A DNA stretch of 51,828 nt from an uncultured Desulfovibrio sp. (lineage in GTDB: Bacteria; Desulfobacterota; Desulfovibrionia; Desulfovibrionales; Desulfovibrionaceae). Under the pieces are notes generated by a model. It was not told the DNA's origin, ran no database searches, and saw only the letters and a list, made by a program, of their open reading frames with translations. A program made the translations under genes and the position numbers. The DNA lies in assembly GCA_910587035.1 (NCBI GenBank), contig CAJUMQ010000017.1:1-51828 (forward strand), written 5' to 3'. Position 1 is the stretch's first letter. Every line of letters begins with the position of its first letter. This document shows, piece by piece, positions 17,023-26,100 of this stretch.

Positions 17023-17484
17023 TCACTTCGGCATATAATGCGTGATTATCGCCGGACCCTGAGTCACTGAAACCATTCCGCAATTGTCCATCCGGATGAT
17101 ATTTTCCTCTCCGATTTGGGATTCAGTCGCTCCGTACGGTAGGCTCGCCGCCTGCACAAAAGCCCTCTCACCCATGAAGTCAAAAACGTCTTGCCGCCTG
17201 ATAATCTCCATCTTCCGGTTGCCAGGGCGAACATTCAATTTCCCATAACCCACTGACGCGAAGTTGCTCTCACCCCCGCCATTCGCAAGCAACGCCGCCT
17301 TTATTCTTTCAAGCTCCCTGTTCAGCAGCTTGGCGGCATAAGCCAGACGACAATACGATTCCTGCAAACTCGCCAGACTCCACGACGTCGGATTGCTACG
17401 GTAATACAGATCAACCGTCAAAGCCTCGAGCACGGGCTTGCCTTCTTTAGCCTGAAAAACTTTGGCATCAACATTAATTGGCAT
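17023..17484 (-). CDS. Hypothetical protein, first gene of mobilization operon
   Basis: 153 residues from the ATG at 17484, which has AGGAG five bases upstream; the frame stays open to 17502 but without an SD there. No family is recognised. The middle (KLLNRELERIKAALLANGG) is helical, and the end resembles a small soluble domain. It is the first gene after the iteron and inverted-repeat region, so it may encode an oriT- or operator-binding partner. Confidence 0.6.
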   Translation of the reverse strand: MPINVDAKVFQAKEGKPVLEALTVDLYYRSNPTSWSLASLQESYCRLAYAAKLLNRELERIKAALLANGGGESNFASVGYGKLNVRPGNRKMEIIRRQDVFDFMGERAFVQAASLPYGATESQIGEENIIRMDNCGMVSVTQGPAIITHYMPK

Positions 17485-17598
17485 GTTTCTCCTCACAATC
17501 ACATAAACGCATTTGCCTTTTGGCGGCGGACGCCGCCTGCATTTTCAACGCAGGGACCCGCTTGCGGGAAAGCGTTGTGCCTTTTGAAGCCTCGCAGA

Positions 17599-17635
17599 GC
17601 AAGCCGTCCATTGCGGAGCAATGGACCTAGCTTGC
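17599..17635 (+). promoter_or_regulatory. Inverted repeat, candidate oriT hairpin
   Basis: GTCCATTGC (17606-17614) and GCAATGGAC (17618-17626) form a perfect 9-bp stem with a GGA loop. GCAAG (17599-17603) and CTTGC (17631-17635) extend it outside a short bulge. It lies next to the relaxase operon, where an oriT is expected. A nic site cannot be assigned from sequence alone. Confidence 0.5.
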
Positions 17636-17722
17636 AATACCCCCTCTACATAGGAATACCCCAAAATATCCAGTGTTTCCGCCATCTTTTCCACGCGAAC
17701 CGCCGTAGCTCAAATTTAAGTC

Positions 17723-17766
17723 AAAAAACTATCCAAAAACTATCAGAAAAATATCAATTAAATATC
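17723..17766 (+). repeat. Four iterons, 11-bp period, consensus AAAAACTATC
   Basis: Units ending in (C/A)TATC finish at 17733, 17744, 17755 and 17766, exactly 11 bases apart. They are followed by two inverted-sense copies of CTATTTTTGG. An 11-bp period puts every site on the same DNA face, as for cooperative binding by a replication or transfer protein. Confidence 0.75.
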
Positions 17767-18137
17767 ACTATTTTTGGCTATTTTTGGTTTTTCACGCATA
17801 ACATATTGAAATAACAGAAAAAAGTCTTTGCAAAATCACCATATATTAAGACCCCCGCCAACGTCTCCGCGCATGGGGGATTTAAGTATATTTATAAAAA
17901 TATCCATTATGAAAATTTTGCATACTAATTACCATATACATATTAATTATAATATGTAAATTTATAAGAAAGTCAATAAAAAATATAATAATAGATTTTT
18001 AAGATAAATTGCTAAAAAATGAAAATAGATATTTAGATTCATAAATTCTATTAATAATATAAATATACAAAATTTCGATAGTCATATTAAATAAACTATT
18101 TCAAGTAAAATTACAAAAATATTACAAAAATCTGTTC

Positions 18138-18166
18138 TTGACACACAGAGATTGAAACCATATTTT
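18138..18166 (+). promoter_or_regulatory. Sigma-70-type promoter for TraKLM-like operon
   Basis: A perfect -35 box TTGACA (18138-18143), a 17-base spacer and TATTTT (18161-18166). Transcription should begin near 18173 and reads into the gene at 18230. Confidence 0.75.
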
Positions 18167-18229
18167 AAAGATTGAATAAAATCACTGGAATCTCAATTAT
18201 TTGTTCCTTGCGCACGGAGAAAACGCATC

Positions 18230-18811
18230 ATGGCGAGACAGGAAAAAAAATCTGGTAAAAAAAATGAATTTAATGTGAAAGAAGGGTTGGCACTACTGAA
18301 AAACATGCCGAAAGAGGCGGACGCGCCCGCTCCGCGCCGCCGCAATTCCAGCATCCGCCAACTGGTGTTCCAAGGCTATCAGGATATCAAGCAGCTGATG
18401 GCGCAGGGATATACCCGCCGTCAGATATGCGTGTACCTGCGGCAAAAACTGAACGTCGATTTCTCCGATACCACATTCTACAACTATATGGCGGAAGCCG
18501 CGAAGGAGTTCGGCGACGCCGGGGGCAAAAACGGCACTCCCGACACTCAGGACAAGGAAAATTGCGATTCCAGCATTCCAGACAGGAAAAACAGCAATCC
18601 CGGCACGCCAGACAAGGGCGAGCCCTGCAATTCCGGCAATCCGCCCGCTGACAACACCGCCGGGGAAGATGATGCCATCAAGGATAACAGGAACGCGGCG
18701 GAAGAGATAAAGCGCCGGATGGCGGCTGAAAGCCAGAGCGGGACACCCGGCGCGACGCCGATGTCGGCATACACCAAGATGAAGAAAACAACCGAACGAA
18801 AGGGGGAGTGA
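18230..18811 (+). CDS. TraK-like DNA-binding protein (transfer/mobilization)
   Basis: 193 residues. The region about 50-90 (QDIKQLMAQGYTRRQICVYL) looks like a helix-turn-helix that binds DNA. The C-terminal half is low-complexity, rich in N, G, P, D and K (PDTQDKENCDSS and similar imperfect repeats). It starts an operon with a ParA-like ATPase and a membrane protein. That order matches traK-traL-traM of RP4, where TraK coats oriT. Sequence similarity to TraK is not demonstrable by eye; the call rests on domain type and gene order. GGAG lies about 11 bases upstream. Confidence 0.55.
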   Translation: MARQEKKSGKKNEFNVKEGLALLKNMPKEADAPAPRRRNSSIRQLVFQGYQDIKQLMAQGYTRRQICVYLRQKLNVDFSDTTFYNYMAEAAKEFGDAGGKNGTPDTQDKENCDSSIPDRKNSNPGTPDKGEPCNSGNPPADNTAGEDDAIKDNRNAAEEIKRRMAAESQSGTPGATPMSAYTKMKKTTERKGE

Positions 18812-19584
18812 TGATTACAAGAACAAAACCGGTGGTTGTGGTCGAGGCCCAGAAAGGGGGCATCGGTAAGTCAACTTTAGCCAGAATCGCGCTGGGCTGG
18901 CATATCAGGGAAAACGAAAACCCGATCCTCCTGGACACAGACCCCAAAAACCCGGATGTGGCAGTCATCTATGCCGAGGATATCAATAATGTTGCCGAAA
19001 CCCACAAAGGACGAGGTTGTGATATCCATCTTATTAATATGGTGGAAGGCGATAAGGATGACCGTTCGATGGCTCGAGCTACTTTTACAGATATTATCGC
19101 CGAGAATCCGGACAGACCAATCATCGTCAACACTCCCGCAAGGAATTCCGCCGTTGCAGACCTCGGCAGGCTCTACGAACAAATTGACCCTGAGCAGTTA
19201 ATAACTCTTTTTCTTGTTGACGATGATGAACAGGCTGCCGTTTTGCTCGATGTCTTTCTGAACGAGATGCCCTATGGCAAAATCTGCATCGTCAAAAATG
19301 AAAAATTCGGTAAGATATCGGATTACGAAAATTTTTTCGGGAAAACTCAAATCGGCAAAATTTTTGCGGAAAGCCACGCTGTTGCCTCTCTGAAGGAAAT
19401 CCACAAAGACATCATGAACAAAGTTAAGAATGACTTTGTGGGCTTCAATGAAATTGCTGACACTTTGACCTTCGGACAAAAATTGATGCTCAATTATGAC
19501 GAAGGATTTAAGGCGTATAACGCCGCTATCGCAAACGCCAAACCGGTCGCGGACATAATTGCGCGGAGGAATTCCACCGAGTAG
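18811..19584 (+). CDS. ParA/MinD-type ATPase (TraL-like)
   Basis: 257 residues from the ATG at 18811, which overlaps the previous stop (TGATG). The deviant Walker A KGGIGKST (residues 15-22) with its signature lysine, then LLDTDPKNPD, mark a SIMIBI-class P-loop ATPase. In RP4-type systems TraL is such an ATPase encoded between TraK and TraM. In plasmids the family also partitions DNA. No ParB partner or parS repeats are evident, so a transfer role is favoured, but maintenance of an excised circular form is possible. Confidence 0.75.
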   Translation: MITRTKPVVVVEAQKGGIGKSTLARIALGWHIRENENPILLDTDPKNPDVAVIYAEDINNVAETHKGRGCDIHLINMVEGDKDDRSMARATFTDIIAENPDRPIIVNTPARNSAVADLGRLYEQIDPEQLITLFLVDDDEQAAVLLDVFLNEMPYGKICIVKNEKFGKISDYENFFGKTQIGKIFAESHAVASLKEIHKDIMNKVKNDFVGFNEIADTLTFGQKLMLNYDEGFKAYNAAIANAKPVADIIARRNSTE

Positions 19585-19650
19585 CGGGAAAATGCTGTTG
19601 AACACATTCCTGTGTATTTAGGGACAAACATGGTAAAATCTGGATAACGC

Positions 19651-20220
19651 ATGCATTCCGAGTCAAAAACAAACGCAGGCTTGAAACAGTATAGGGATCT
19701 TGTCCTTTCGCGCCTGAACCGTAAACCTACGCAAGCTGAGATGGCGGTCGTGCGGGACGCCCTGCGCATCGGCGCGGACGGGGAAGAGGTGGGCGCGTTC
19801 ATAGGTTATTTGGAGTTCCAAATCACGTCCATGCACGAGATGCTGGATCAGCTTCCTGACAGGATAAAAAACGGGCAAATTGAAATCCTGAAGGTATGGC
19901 GGGCGGACGACAAATCCTGTTTTACCGAAATGGGCAAAAGCTTTGCCGATCAGTTCGGCGAGGAATTCAGGCGGAATATCGAAAAAAACATGCCGGACTT
20001 CAGCAAGGATTTCATCTCGATCAAAAACCGGATAAGCGAGAACAGGGCTGAAGTCCGACGGCAATCCAAAATAGCTATCGGCATAGCGGCTGGAGCGGGG
20101 CTTGCCGCCATCATCACCCTCATTTTGGCGCTGTGGCTAGGAAGCGCCAGGTATGATGCGGGATACAACGCCGGGGAAAAGGCAGGCTATGAAAAGGCGC
20201 AGCCGGAAGACGAACGGTGA
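19651..20220 (+). CDS. TraM-like membrane protein of transfer operon
   Basis: 189 residues. The N-terminal two thirds are helical and soluble. One clear membrane helix lies near the C-terminus (AIGIAAGAGLAAIITLILAL, about 149-168), followed by a short tail with YNAGEKAGYEKA. Third gene after the TraK- and TraL-like genes, as traM is in RP4. The ATG has only a weak SD-like GGA. Its stop overlaps the GTG of the next gene (GTGA). Confidence 0.55.
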   Translation: MHSESKTNAGLKQYRDLVLSRLNRKPTQAEMAVVRDALRIGADGEEVGAFIGYLEFQITSMHEMLDQLPDRIKNGQIEILKVWRADDKSCFTEMGKSFADQFGEEFRRNIEKNMPDFSKDFISIKNRISENRAEVRRQSKIAIGIAAGAGLAAIITLILALWLGSARYDAGYNAGEKAGYEKAQPEDER

Positions 20221-20608
20221 AATATCTATACATATTCCGCGATACCCTATCTTTACAGGACGGCTTTAAAGCCATATTCTCAAATCTCTTTGGACATAAT
20301 CCTATGCATCCAAAAGCCGCCAGAAAAATCTTACAGCGGAACAAATTCAAGAAGTGCAGGATGTATTTATCCCGAAAAACATGGAGGCTGGCATGCTCAC
20401 CGCTGAAGAAAAGTTGAATACCACAATTGACGAAATGGAGGGAGGAACTGGAAGACACCTGACTCAAGAAGAAAAGATATTGATACGTGATGGAAAACCC
20501 AACAATGCCGAAAATCGTTCCCCATACAATCTTGAGAAAATGCTCGAAATCGGGGATGATATCATGAACAGATATCCAATACAGATGTTTGCTGACAAAC
20601 ATGTCTGA
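20217..20608 (+). pseudogene. Small protein of transfer operon, split by one-base frameshift
   Basis: The GTG at 20217, inside the previous stop, begins MKYLYIFRDTLSLQDG. The frame breaks at a run of five A (20324-20328). Adding one A continues into KNLTAEQIQEVQDVFIPKN and on to a stop at 20606-20608, giving about 131 residues. Neither half alone looks like a whole protein. No family is recognised. Its tight packing suggests it belongs to the transfer operon. Confidence 0.55.
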
Positions 20609-21104
20609 AACCAATTCAAATCCCGATCTTTTGCCAAACTATTTCTTGACGCAATTTTTTGCGCAGGTGAAAAACAGGCTTAAGAAAGAACAGCCGGCGA
20701 TCAGATTTACATGGTCGAATATGGTTCTTGAAGAAATTAATCCCAATGTCGAAAGGACGTTATCCAAAAAATTCGCCAATTGCGACAATGGCTACAAGGC
20801 AACCAAGCTTGCCGCCGCTTATTGCTTCTGGATTGCCAAGCTTAAACCCGGATTTGGCACTGACGCCGCGCCCCTTTATGTGAATGAATATCTGGGATAC
20901 AAAGTCGCCATGACAATTATGGAAGACAGGCTGAGCCTAAAAATGGTTCCATCACAGGACGCAGTAATGGATTTATGTGATGTACTCCGTTATCACACTA
21001 CCTCTCCGTCAATTCTGACGGAATTGTTTACTGCATGGGAAAATGAAAGTAGACTTTCACAAAATATTGTCTTACTGGAAAATCAGCTTAAAAACAAACA
21101 TTGA
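20601..21104 (+). CDS. Hypothetical protein at end of transfer operon
   Basis: 167 residues from the ATG at 20601, overlapping the end of the preceding gene (ATG inside CATGTCTGA). Helical and soluble, with no recognised motif. A central segment reads ATKLAAAYCFWIAKLKPGF. Co-transcription with the preceding genes is likely from the overlap. Confidence 0.6.
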   Translation: MSETNSNPDLLPNYFLTQFFAQVKNRLKKEQPAIRFTWSNMVLEEINPNVERTLSKKFANCDNGYKATKLAAAYCFWIAKLKPGFGTDAAPLYVNEYLGYKVAMTIMEDRLSLKMVPSQDAVMDLCDVLRYHTTSPSILTELFTAWENESRLSQNIVLLENQLKNKH

Positions 21105-21136
21105 TATCATTTACAAGCTCCAAAAATTTTCAGCTT

Positions 21137-21319
21137 TTAGACAAGATTGAAAATTTTCTGGGTTTTCTTCTGAAAAACTGGACCGTTTTTTTCAAGCCTG
21201 TCACGATAGGCGCTCTCATCACAAGGCCCATCGTTGTTTGGCTCAACCCAGCCGGCAATATTGGTAATGACCTTATCTTCCATCACCACATCATATTCAA
21301 TGGGATTTTCTTCAGCCAT
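21137..21319 (-). CDS. Small acidic hypothetical protein
   Basis: 60 residues from the ATG at 21319, which has GGAGG five bases upstream; the longer frame to 21367 lacks such a site. The sequence starts MAEENPIEYDVVMEDKVI. Its acidity and size are like anti-restriction or toxin-neutralising proteins, but no family match is apparent. It lies on the opposite strand between two operons of the element. Confidence 0.5.
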   Translation of the reverse strand: MAEENPIEYDVVMEDKVITNIAGWVEPNNDGPCDESAYRDRLEKNGPVFQKKTQKIFNLV

Positions 21320-21459
21320 ACCTACCTCCATAACCATATAAAAACACGCCTGAAAATGGCAGCACAAAACAATCTCCGCAAAGCTTTAAAAAAACCAGCG
21401 GCATTTGAGCGGTTAAATCTTAACGGGAATTGCTGACTCATACCTGATCAGTGCCGCTG

Positions 21460-22053
21460 TCAATTCCCAAAAATCCCCGCCAGCTTTTCCATTTCCAGCT
21501 TCTCCCTTTCCCAAATTTTTTGCATCGCAGTCCAATCTTCCATCAATACCGCATGACTCGAACGGACTGTCTCAATTTCCTCCTGCGTAGGCAGGCAAAT
21601 TTCCAAAGTCCCTACCATGTCATTTGAAATGCAGGAAATACGATTGCCGGTTGCGGCGGCTTGTAGCTTGTCCCGAACATCCTTTTGCAAAAGACGGTAA
21701 AAAAGCCAGACAGGATCAACCTTCCCTGCATCGGGACGCACCAGAATCAAATTCCTGCCCGGTATCGCCGCCTGCGTCTCCCCACCCACAAATGCCGCTG
21801 AGCCGATTTTCCGCCGGATGGCAATCGCGGTCATCAAAATATCATCCGGCTGAACCAGAAATTTGTTCGACCGATCCGTTATCCGCGCCCAGATTTTTCT
21901 CGCCAGCTTCTCGGGCACAAAAAGCTTCCCCTCCAAAATCTCCGGCGTGATTTCCGATAGCGCATTCCCATCATCACCCGGAAACACCTTGCGCGGCACC
22001 TGGCAGCGCATCACCTGCGCAATATCTCCGATCTTGGCAATTTCCACATTCAT
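21460..22053 (-). CDS. Orphan single-domain restriction specificity (HsdS-like) protein
   Basis: 197 residues, half the usual HsdS length. An N-terminal target-recognition-domain-like part (DDILMTAIAIRRKIGSAAFVG, GRNLILVRPD, FYRLLQKDVRDKLQAAATGNRI) is followed by PTQEEIETVR and a helical coiled-coil-like end. This is the order of one HsdS half: a recognition domain, then a spacer helix. No HsdM or HsdR gene is adjacent. It may redirect a host type I enzyme, protect the element, or be a module of another system. Confidence 0.6.
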   Translation of the reverse strand: MNVEIAKIGDIAQVMRCQVPRKVFPGDDGNALSEITPEILEGKLFVPEKLARKIWARITDRSNKFLVQPDDILMTAIAIRRKIGSAAFVGGETQAAIPGRNLILVRPDAGKVDPVWLFYRLLQKDVRDKLQAAATGNRISCISNDMVGTLEICLPTQEEIETVRSSHAVLMEDWTAMQKIWEREKLEMEKLAGIFGN

Positions 22054-22113
22054 CCCACGAAAATATCAAAATTTCCCAAAATTTCAATTTAGCAAAGTTG
22101 CTGAATTTTTTCG

Positions 22114-22143
22114 TTGACAATATAACTAGCTTCTAGTTATTTT
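22114..22143 (+). promoter_or_regulatory. Promoter with perfect palindromic operator for coupling-protein gene
   Basis: TTGACA at 22114-22119 is followed by a weak -10 near 22137-22143. Between and over the -10 lies ATAACTAG-CTT-CTAGTTAT (22122-22140), a perfect 8-bp inverted repeat with a 3-base centre. A dimeric repressor bound there would block polymerase. AAAGGAG and the ATG at 22163 follow. Confidence 0.7.
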
Positions 22144-22162
22144 TTACCGAAAGGAGAATACA

Positions 22163-24309
22163 ATGCAAACGAAACATCGACCGATGGGCTTCATGGCGGA
22201 CATCAAGCCGCCGCAAAAACGATCACCAGCCAAACCCGCTGAGAAGCCGATTGTTGATCCCGAGCAAGTCTTCATCGGGTTTGATTCTGAGCTGGGCATA
22301 ACTTTTCAGGACGCCCGGCAGAGCACACCTGCGTTTTCGGAATTACCGGATCAGGCAAGACGGTAACCATCATTTTGCAGGCAATCCATCACGGGCTCAA
22401 GGCGGGTCACTCGATGATAATAGGTGACCTCAAAGGCAACATGGGCGATGCGGTCCGCAAACTTGCCGAGGCGTGCGGACGGGGAAAGGAAGTGGTGGAG
22501 TATGGCTGTGGTCCGCTGGCGGAAGTGAAAAACCTTTTGGCGTATATGGGCGACGAGGATATCCGGAGTTTTTTCGAAGGTTTGGTGGAAGAGGTGGCGT
22601 CCGGCGACAGCCGTTCTTGGGGACTGAAAGGAGCGCAAGCGGCGGCGGATATCGCCATCCTGTGCCGTTATCTATCGCATGCCGTTGACAAACGCTTCTG
22701 GCCGACTTTTTCAATGGTTTGCGAGCTCATGGACAACCCTTTCGAGGCTTGCAAGCTGTACACGATTTTCCTTGAGAACTTTTATGACGAAAACGACATA
22801 AAACAGAAAAAATTTGTTTCCTCCATTGAAGGCAATGCATTTCATGTTTTGAGGAAGCTTGAACGCAAGGATGGCAAATTTCTGCCTATAAAAGCCGAAA
22901 AAACCTATTCAGAACAGACGACATGGAATGCCCAAGCATTCAGGATGGCAAGCCGGTCCTTTTTGGAAGCGCCCGGCGTTGCCGAGCATTTTTCCGCGCA
23001 TGGCGCGAAGGGCATTGATCTGGAAAAAGATATCATGTCTGGCAAAATCATTCTTCTCCGTTTTGACGCGCTGACGGGCAAGGTCGGCGCAACCCTCACA
23101 CGCCGGCTTCTAGCGGAGGCGTACCGTATTGTTTTGCGGACGACCATTGAGCAACGCGGCGGAAAGTTGTTTTTTGTCATTCTGGACGAGTTTCAGGAGT
23201 TCGCGGACTTTTCGGACAACGCGGGCTCGGACAAGAATTTCGTGGCGCTCGCCCGTGAATTCGGCGGCTGCATTCTCGCGGCGACGCAGTCAAAGGCGTC
23301 TCTCGGTTGCAAGGTCGGGAACGACATGCTTGTGGAGTCATTTATAGGCAACTGTAACAACATCATTTCTTTTTATGGGCATGACACCGCCACGCAGGAG
23401 CTTGTCAACCGCTATGACCCGAAAACCAGACTCAACAAATTAAAGCCCGGACAGGTTTTTGCCGCGACCTATGACAGCGCGACCCGCACCCATAGGCACG
23501 GTCTGGACACGGTCAACAAGGCATATCGGGAGACAGCCGAAATACTGGCAAGTGTGACACTTCCCGCGCCGATTGTCCCCGAGCGCCCGCGCCCCCTTTC
23601 CCTTTTCGGGCTCATTGAGGGGCTCGAACAGGAGCTTGAGCGGAAAAAGCGCGAGACGGAAGAAGCTGAGAAAGCGAGAAAAGCGGCTGAAGAGGTGGAA
23701 CGGCGGCGGCAGGATGAGGAAGAAAAGAGAAGCACCGCTGCCGTGGCGCGGATGCTGGGTTGTCCCACTGATGCGGACAGGGATTTTCCCTACGAGGAAG
23801 ATGATCCTGCCTCCAATGTGGAGCCGGATCCTGATGATTATGAGTATGACCAGTCGGAAGAAGAAGCTGAAAAAAAGGAATCTGACATGGGAAAGGAAGA
23901 TAACGGCTTTGCGGCGGAATTGCGGAAGGAGTTCCCTGAATTGTTTGCAGAAGATTTTCATGAGCTGGGGATACCAAAAGGCTGGCGGGAATTTGTAAAG
24001 AGCGCACTGCGTATGTTTTGTGACATGGATTTCGGGGTGAAAATCCGGGCAATGTCCATGAATTCCCAGGGCATGCTGAAAACTTACCTTGATGACAACT
24101 CCGGTCATGCAAGGGAAATCCTTGACAGGCTGTTCGCGCCTGCGGCGGGGCTCTGCATGATTTGCGGCAAAAAATTGCCTGAAGATGTTGTCGGAAAAAC
24201 GGATGATGACAACGAGCCGGAATTCGTGCCGGTTTGCGGGGATTGCCTGCAGAAGTACGACGAAGGGGGCAAGCCCCCTTTCGAAACCCCCGAAGGCTGT
24301 CCGTTTTAG
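22163..24309 (+). pseudogene. Conjugative coupling protein (VirD4/TraG-like ATPase), frameshifted before Walker A
   Basis: The ATG at 22163 has AGGAG upstream. The first 50 residues run to VFIGFDSELGI. The frame is then lost between 22291 and 22330, and the next frame carries HTCVFGITGSGKT (Walker A) and continues 660 residues. Adding one base joins them. Walker B is FFVILDEFQEF, followed by ILAATQSK. Residues past about 450 (of the longer frame) hold a coiled coil rich in E, K and R. A C-terminal CMICG/CGDC pair (about 24154-24249) could bind zinc. The protein would link the relaxosome to a helper secretion channel. The long frame alone lacks a good start upstream of the P-loop. Confidence 0.75.
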
Positions 24310-24318
24310 GAGGTTGTC

Positions 24319-24764
24319 ATGAGCCAATTTCCAATGCCCGACATGGTTTTTCTTTCCCGCTTCATTCCGCCGCAGGAACTGGCTGTCTTGAAAGGCAGTC
24401 TGCGCGGTGAGGAAAGCGCGTTTTTCAAAGAGATGCTGGCTGACTTGGAAAAGGCAATCAAGGCTATGCCCGGGTTGTATGATGAAAGCATGGGAATCGA
24501 TGCGCCTATAACCCTGCATTATTTTTTCGGGGCTGTGACTGGTGGATTGCCCGATTGGACATGGAAGAGATGATGGGATTCGGTTTCACCCAGTTGAACG
24601 GCAATTATGATGATGCCGAATTGGGTTACATCTACATTCCTGAAATCGTCAGTTTGCAGATTGGTCCATTCCAGCCGGAACTGGATTTGTATTGGGACAG
24701 CAAAACGACCTTGCGGGATGTAATGGAAAAATGTGGCAAAGATACCAGCATATATGGCATATAG
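24319..24764 (+). pseudogene. DUF2958-family protein, frameshifted
   Basis: AGGAGG precedes the ATG at 24319. The first frame reads to HYFFG and then shifts; the second frame carries DMEEMMGFGFTQLNGNYDDA and AELGYIYIPEIVSL, then ELDLYW, which is the DUF2958 pattern. One extra G in the run at 24529-24532 gives HYFFGGCDWWIARLD and a 148-residue protein. DUF2958 proteins are common on plasmids and conjugative elements; their activity is unknown. Confidence 0.7.
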
Positions 24765-24773
24765 GAAGCAATC

Positions 24774-26096
24774 ATGGATAAATACGAACTTCTGAAAGAG
24801 CGCATGGACAACTATTGCAAGGTCTTCGAGTCGGCGCTTGAGCGGCGGCAAGACGTGTTCATTGACAATCAGAAAAAATTTTTCAGCCTGGCAAATTTTT
24901 GCGAAGGGATGGAGTTATTTGGCTGCCACCATATAGGGATTGATAAAGTCAAAGAGACAGAACTTTACGGGATTTTCCGAACAAGAGCCGAAAATCTGGG
25001 CCTGAAAATCAGCTCCGCCGCGATTGTCTATCTGGGCGAGACCTGCCGTCTTTTCCAGACGCCCGGCGATATTGTCATGTATCTGGGATATCTGGCGTGG
25101 AAGGCGTGGTCCAGACCGGAAAACAGGGAACCGCCAATCCAGTTGACCATAGAGGAGATTGCCAAGATGCTTCGCCATAAGGCGCTTTCCCCCGCCAAAA
25201 TGGATGAGGTCTGGCTCTCGCAGAAAGGGGCTGATTGTCCTACCGGGAACTGGCTCGACATGCTTTCGGCTGAGACGCTGGAAAAAATCTTTCGCGAAAG
25301 TAAAATGCCCAAGAAAGGGAGCGCCCGTCCGTACGTGGATGCGATCAATGCCCTGAAACGCGCCTTTGGACGCCAGTAGGACGAGGCATGGTTTCATCAG
25401 GCTTTTGCGTTTGAGACTTTCCACGAGGGCGACGATGTCTCGTATCTGGACGGCGTCCTTGATTCATGGGGCTGGCGTTTTGAGATCGACATTTACGATG
25501 ACGGTATTTTGAAAAGCCATGTCTCCACCTTGTTCGACATGGACGAACTGGAAATCGCCCAATTCATTTACGGTCCCGTAGATGCTAAAAAACATCTTCG
25601 GCACAGCATCATGAACATTGCGAGGCGGGATTTCTTGGATCCCGAAAAATTCACCGCCATCATTCCGGTCATCGTCGAACAGTCGCAAAAGAACATCCGT
25701 CTTGCGCTTGAGGACATGCGCGAGAATCCCGGAAGCGTCTTTGCCAACGGTCTGCGTGATGAATTGGCGCAGATTTTTGATTATGGGCAAATGGAGTATC
25801 AGGAAAACGGGAATCTTGTCATTGAGGGAACTGTCGGCGATTTTGCCAAAAAACGATTTTTCCCCGCGATTTGCGCCAGGTTCAGCCACGACTTGCCGAT
25901 GCGGTGCGAGGTATCAAGCGAAGGCTGGCGGCGCAATTACAATTACGGCGTGCTGATCTCGGTTACAGATAAGGACGGCAAAAAGCATGCCCATCATTGG
26001 GGCAGCCTTACCGAAAAGGTACGGGGTGATCCGCTGGATCTGGCAAAAGGAGTTGTCAAGGGCATGCGGAACGGCGATTCGTATACGCTGAAGTAA
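24774..26096 (+). pseudogene. Hypothetical protein split by an in-frame amber codon
   Basis: From the ATG at 24774 (GGAAG upstream) a 201-residue frame ends at TAG (25377-25379). The same frame then continues without a stop for 43 codons before the first possible start (TTG at 25509) and goes on to 26096, so the natural product would be 441 residues. The second half contains DSWGWRFEIDIYDDG and HHWGSLTEKVRGDP and has no recognised family. It is either a nonsense mutation or two genes, the second with a lost start. Confidence 0.55.
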
Positions 26097-26100
26097 TACA

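Larger units (their letters stand above)
17485..18229. other. Divergent intergenic region with inverted repeats, iterons and AT-rich stretch: candidate oriT/origin
   Basis: About 745 bases between the leftward mob operon and the rightward TraKLM-like operon. From left to right: GC-rich palindromes (17520-17575), a long inverted repeat (17599-17635), four 11-bp iterons (17723-17766), and about 320 bases of very AT-rich sequence before the promoter at 18138. No gene is visible. This is the layout expected for an origin of transfer or replication. Confidence 0.6.

Noticed and set aside
25377..25379. Pyrrolysine at the TAG codon
   Set aside because: No pyl genes or pyrrolysine insertion context are visible; nonsense mutation is simpler.
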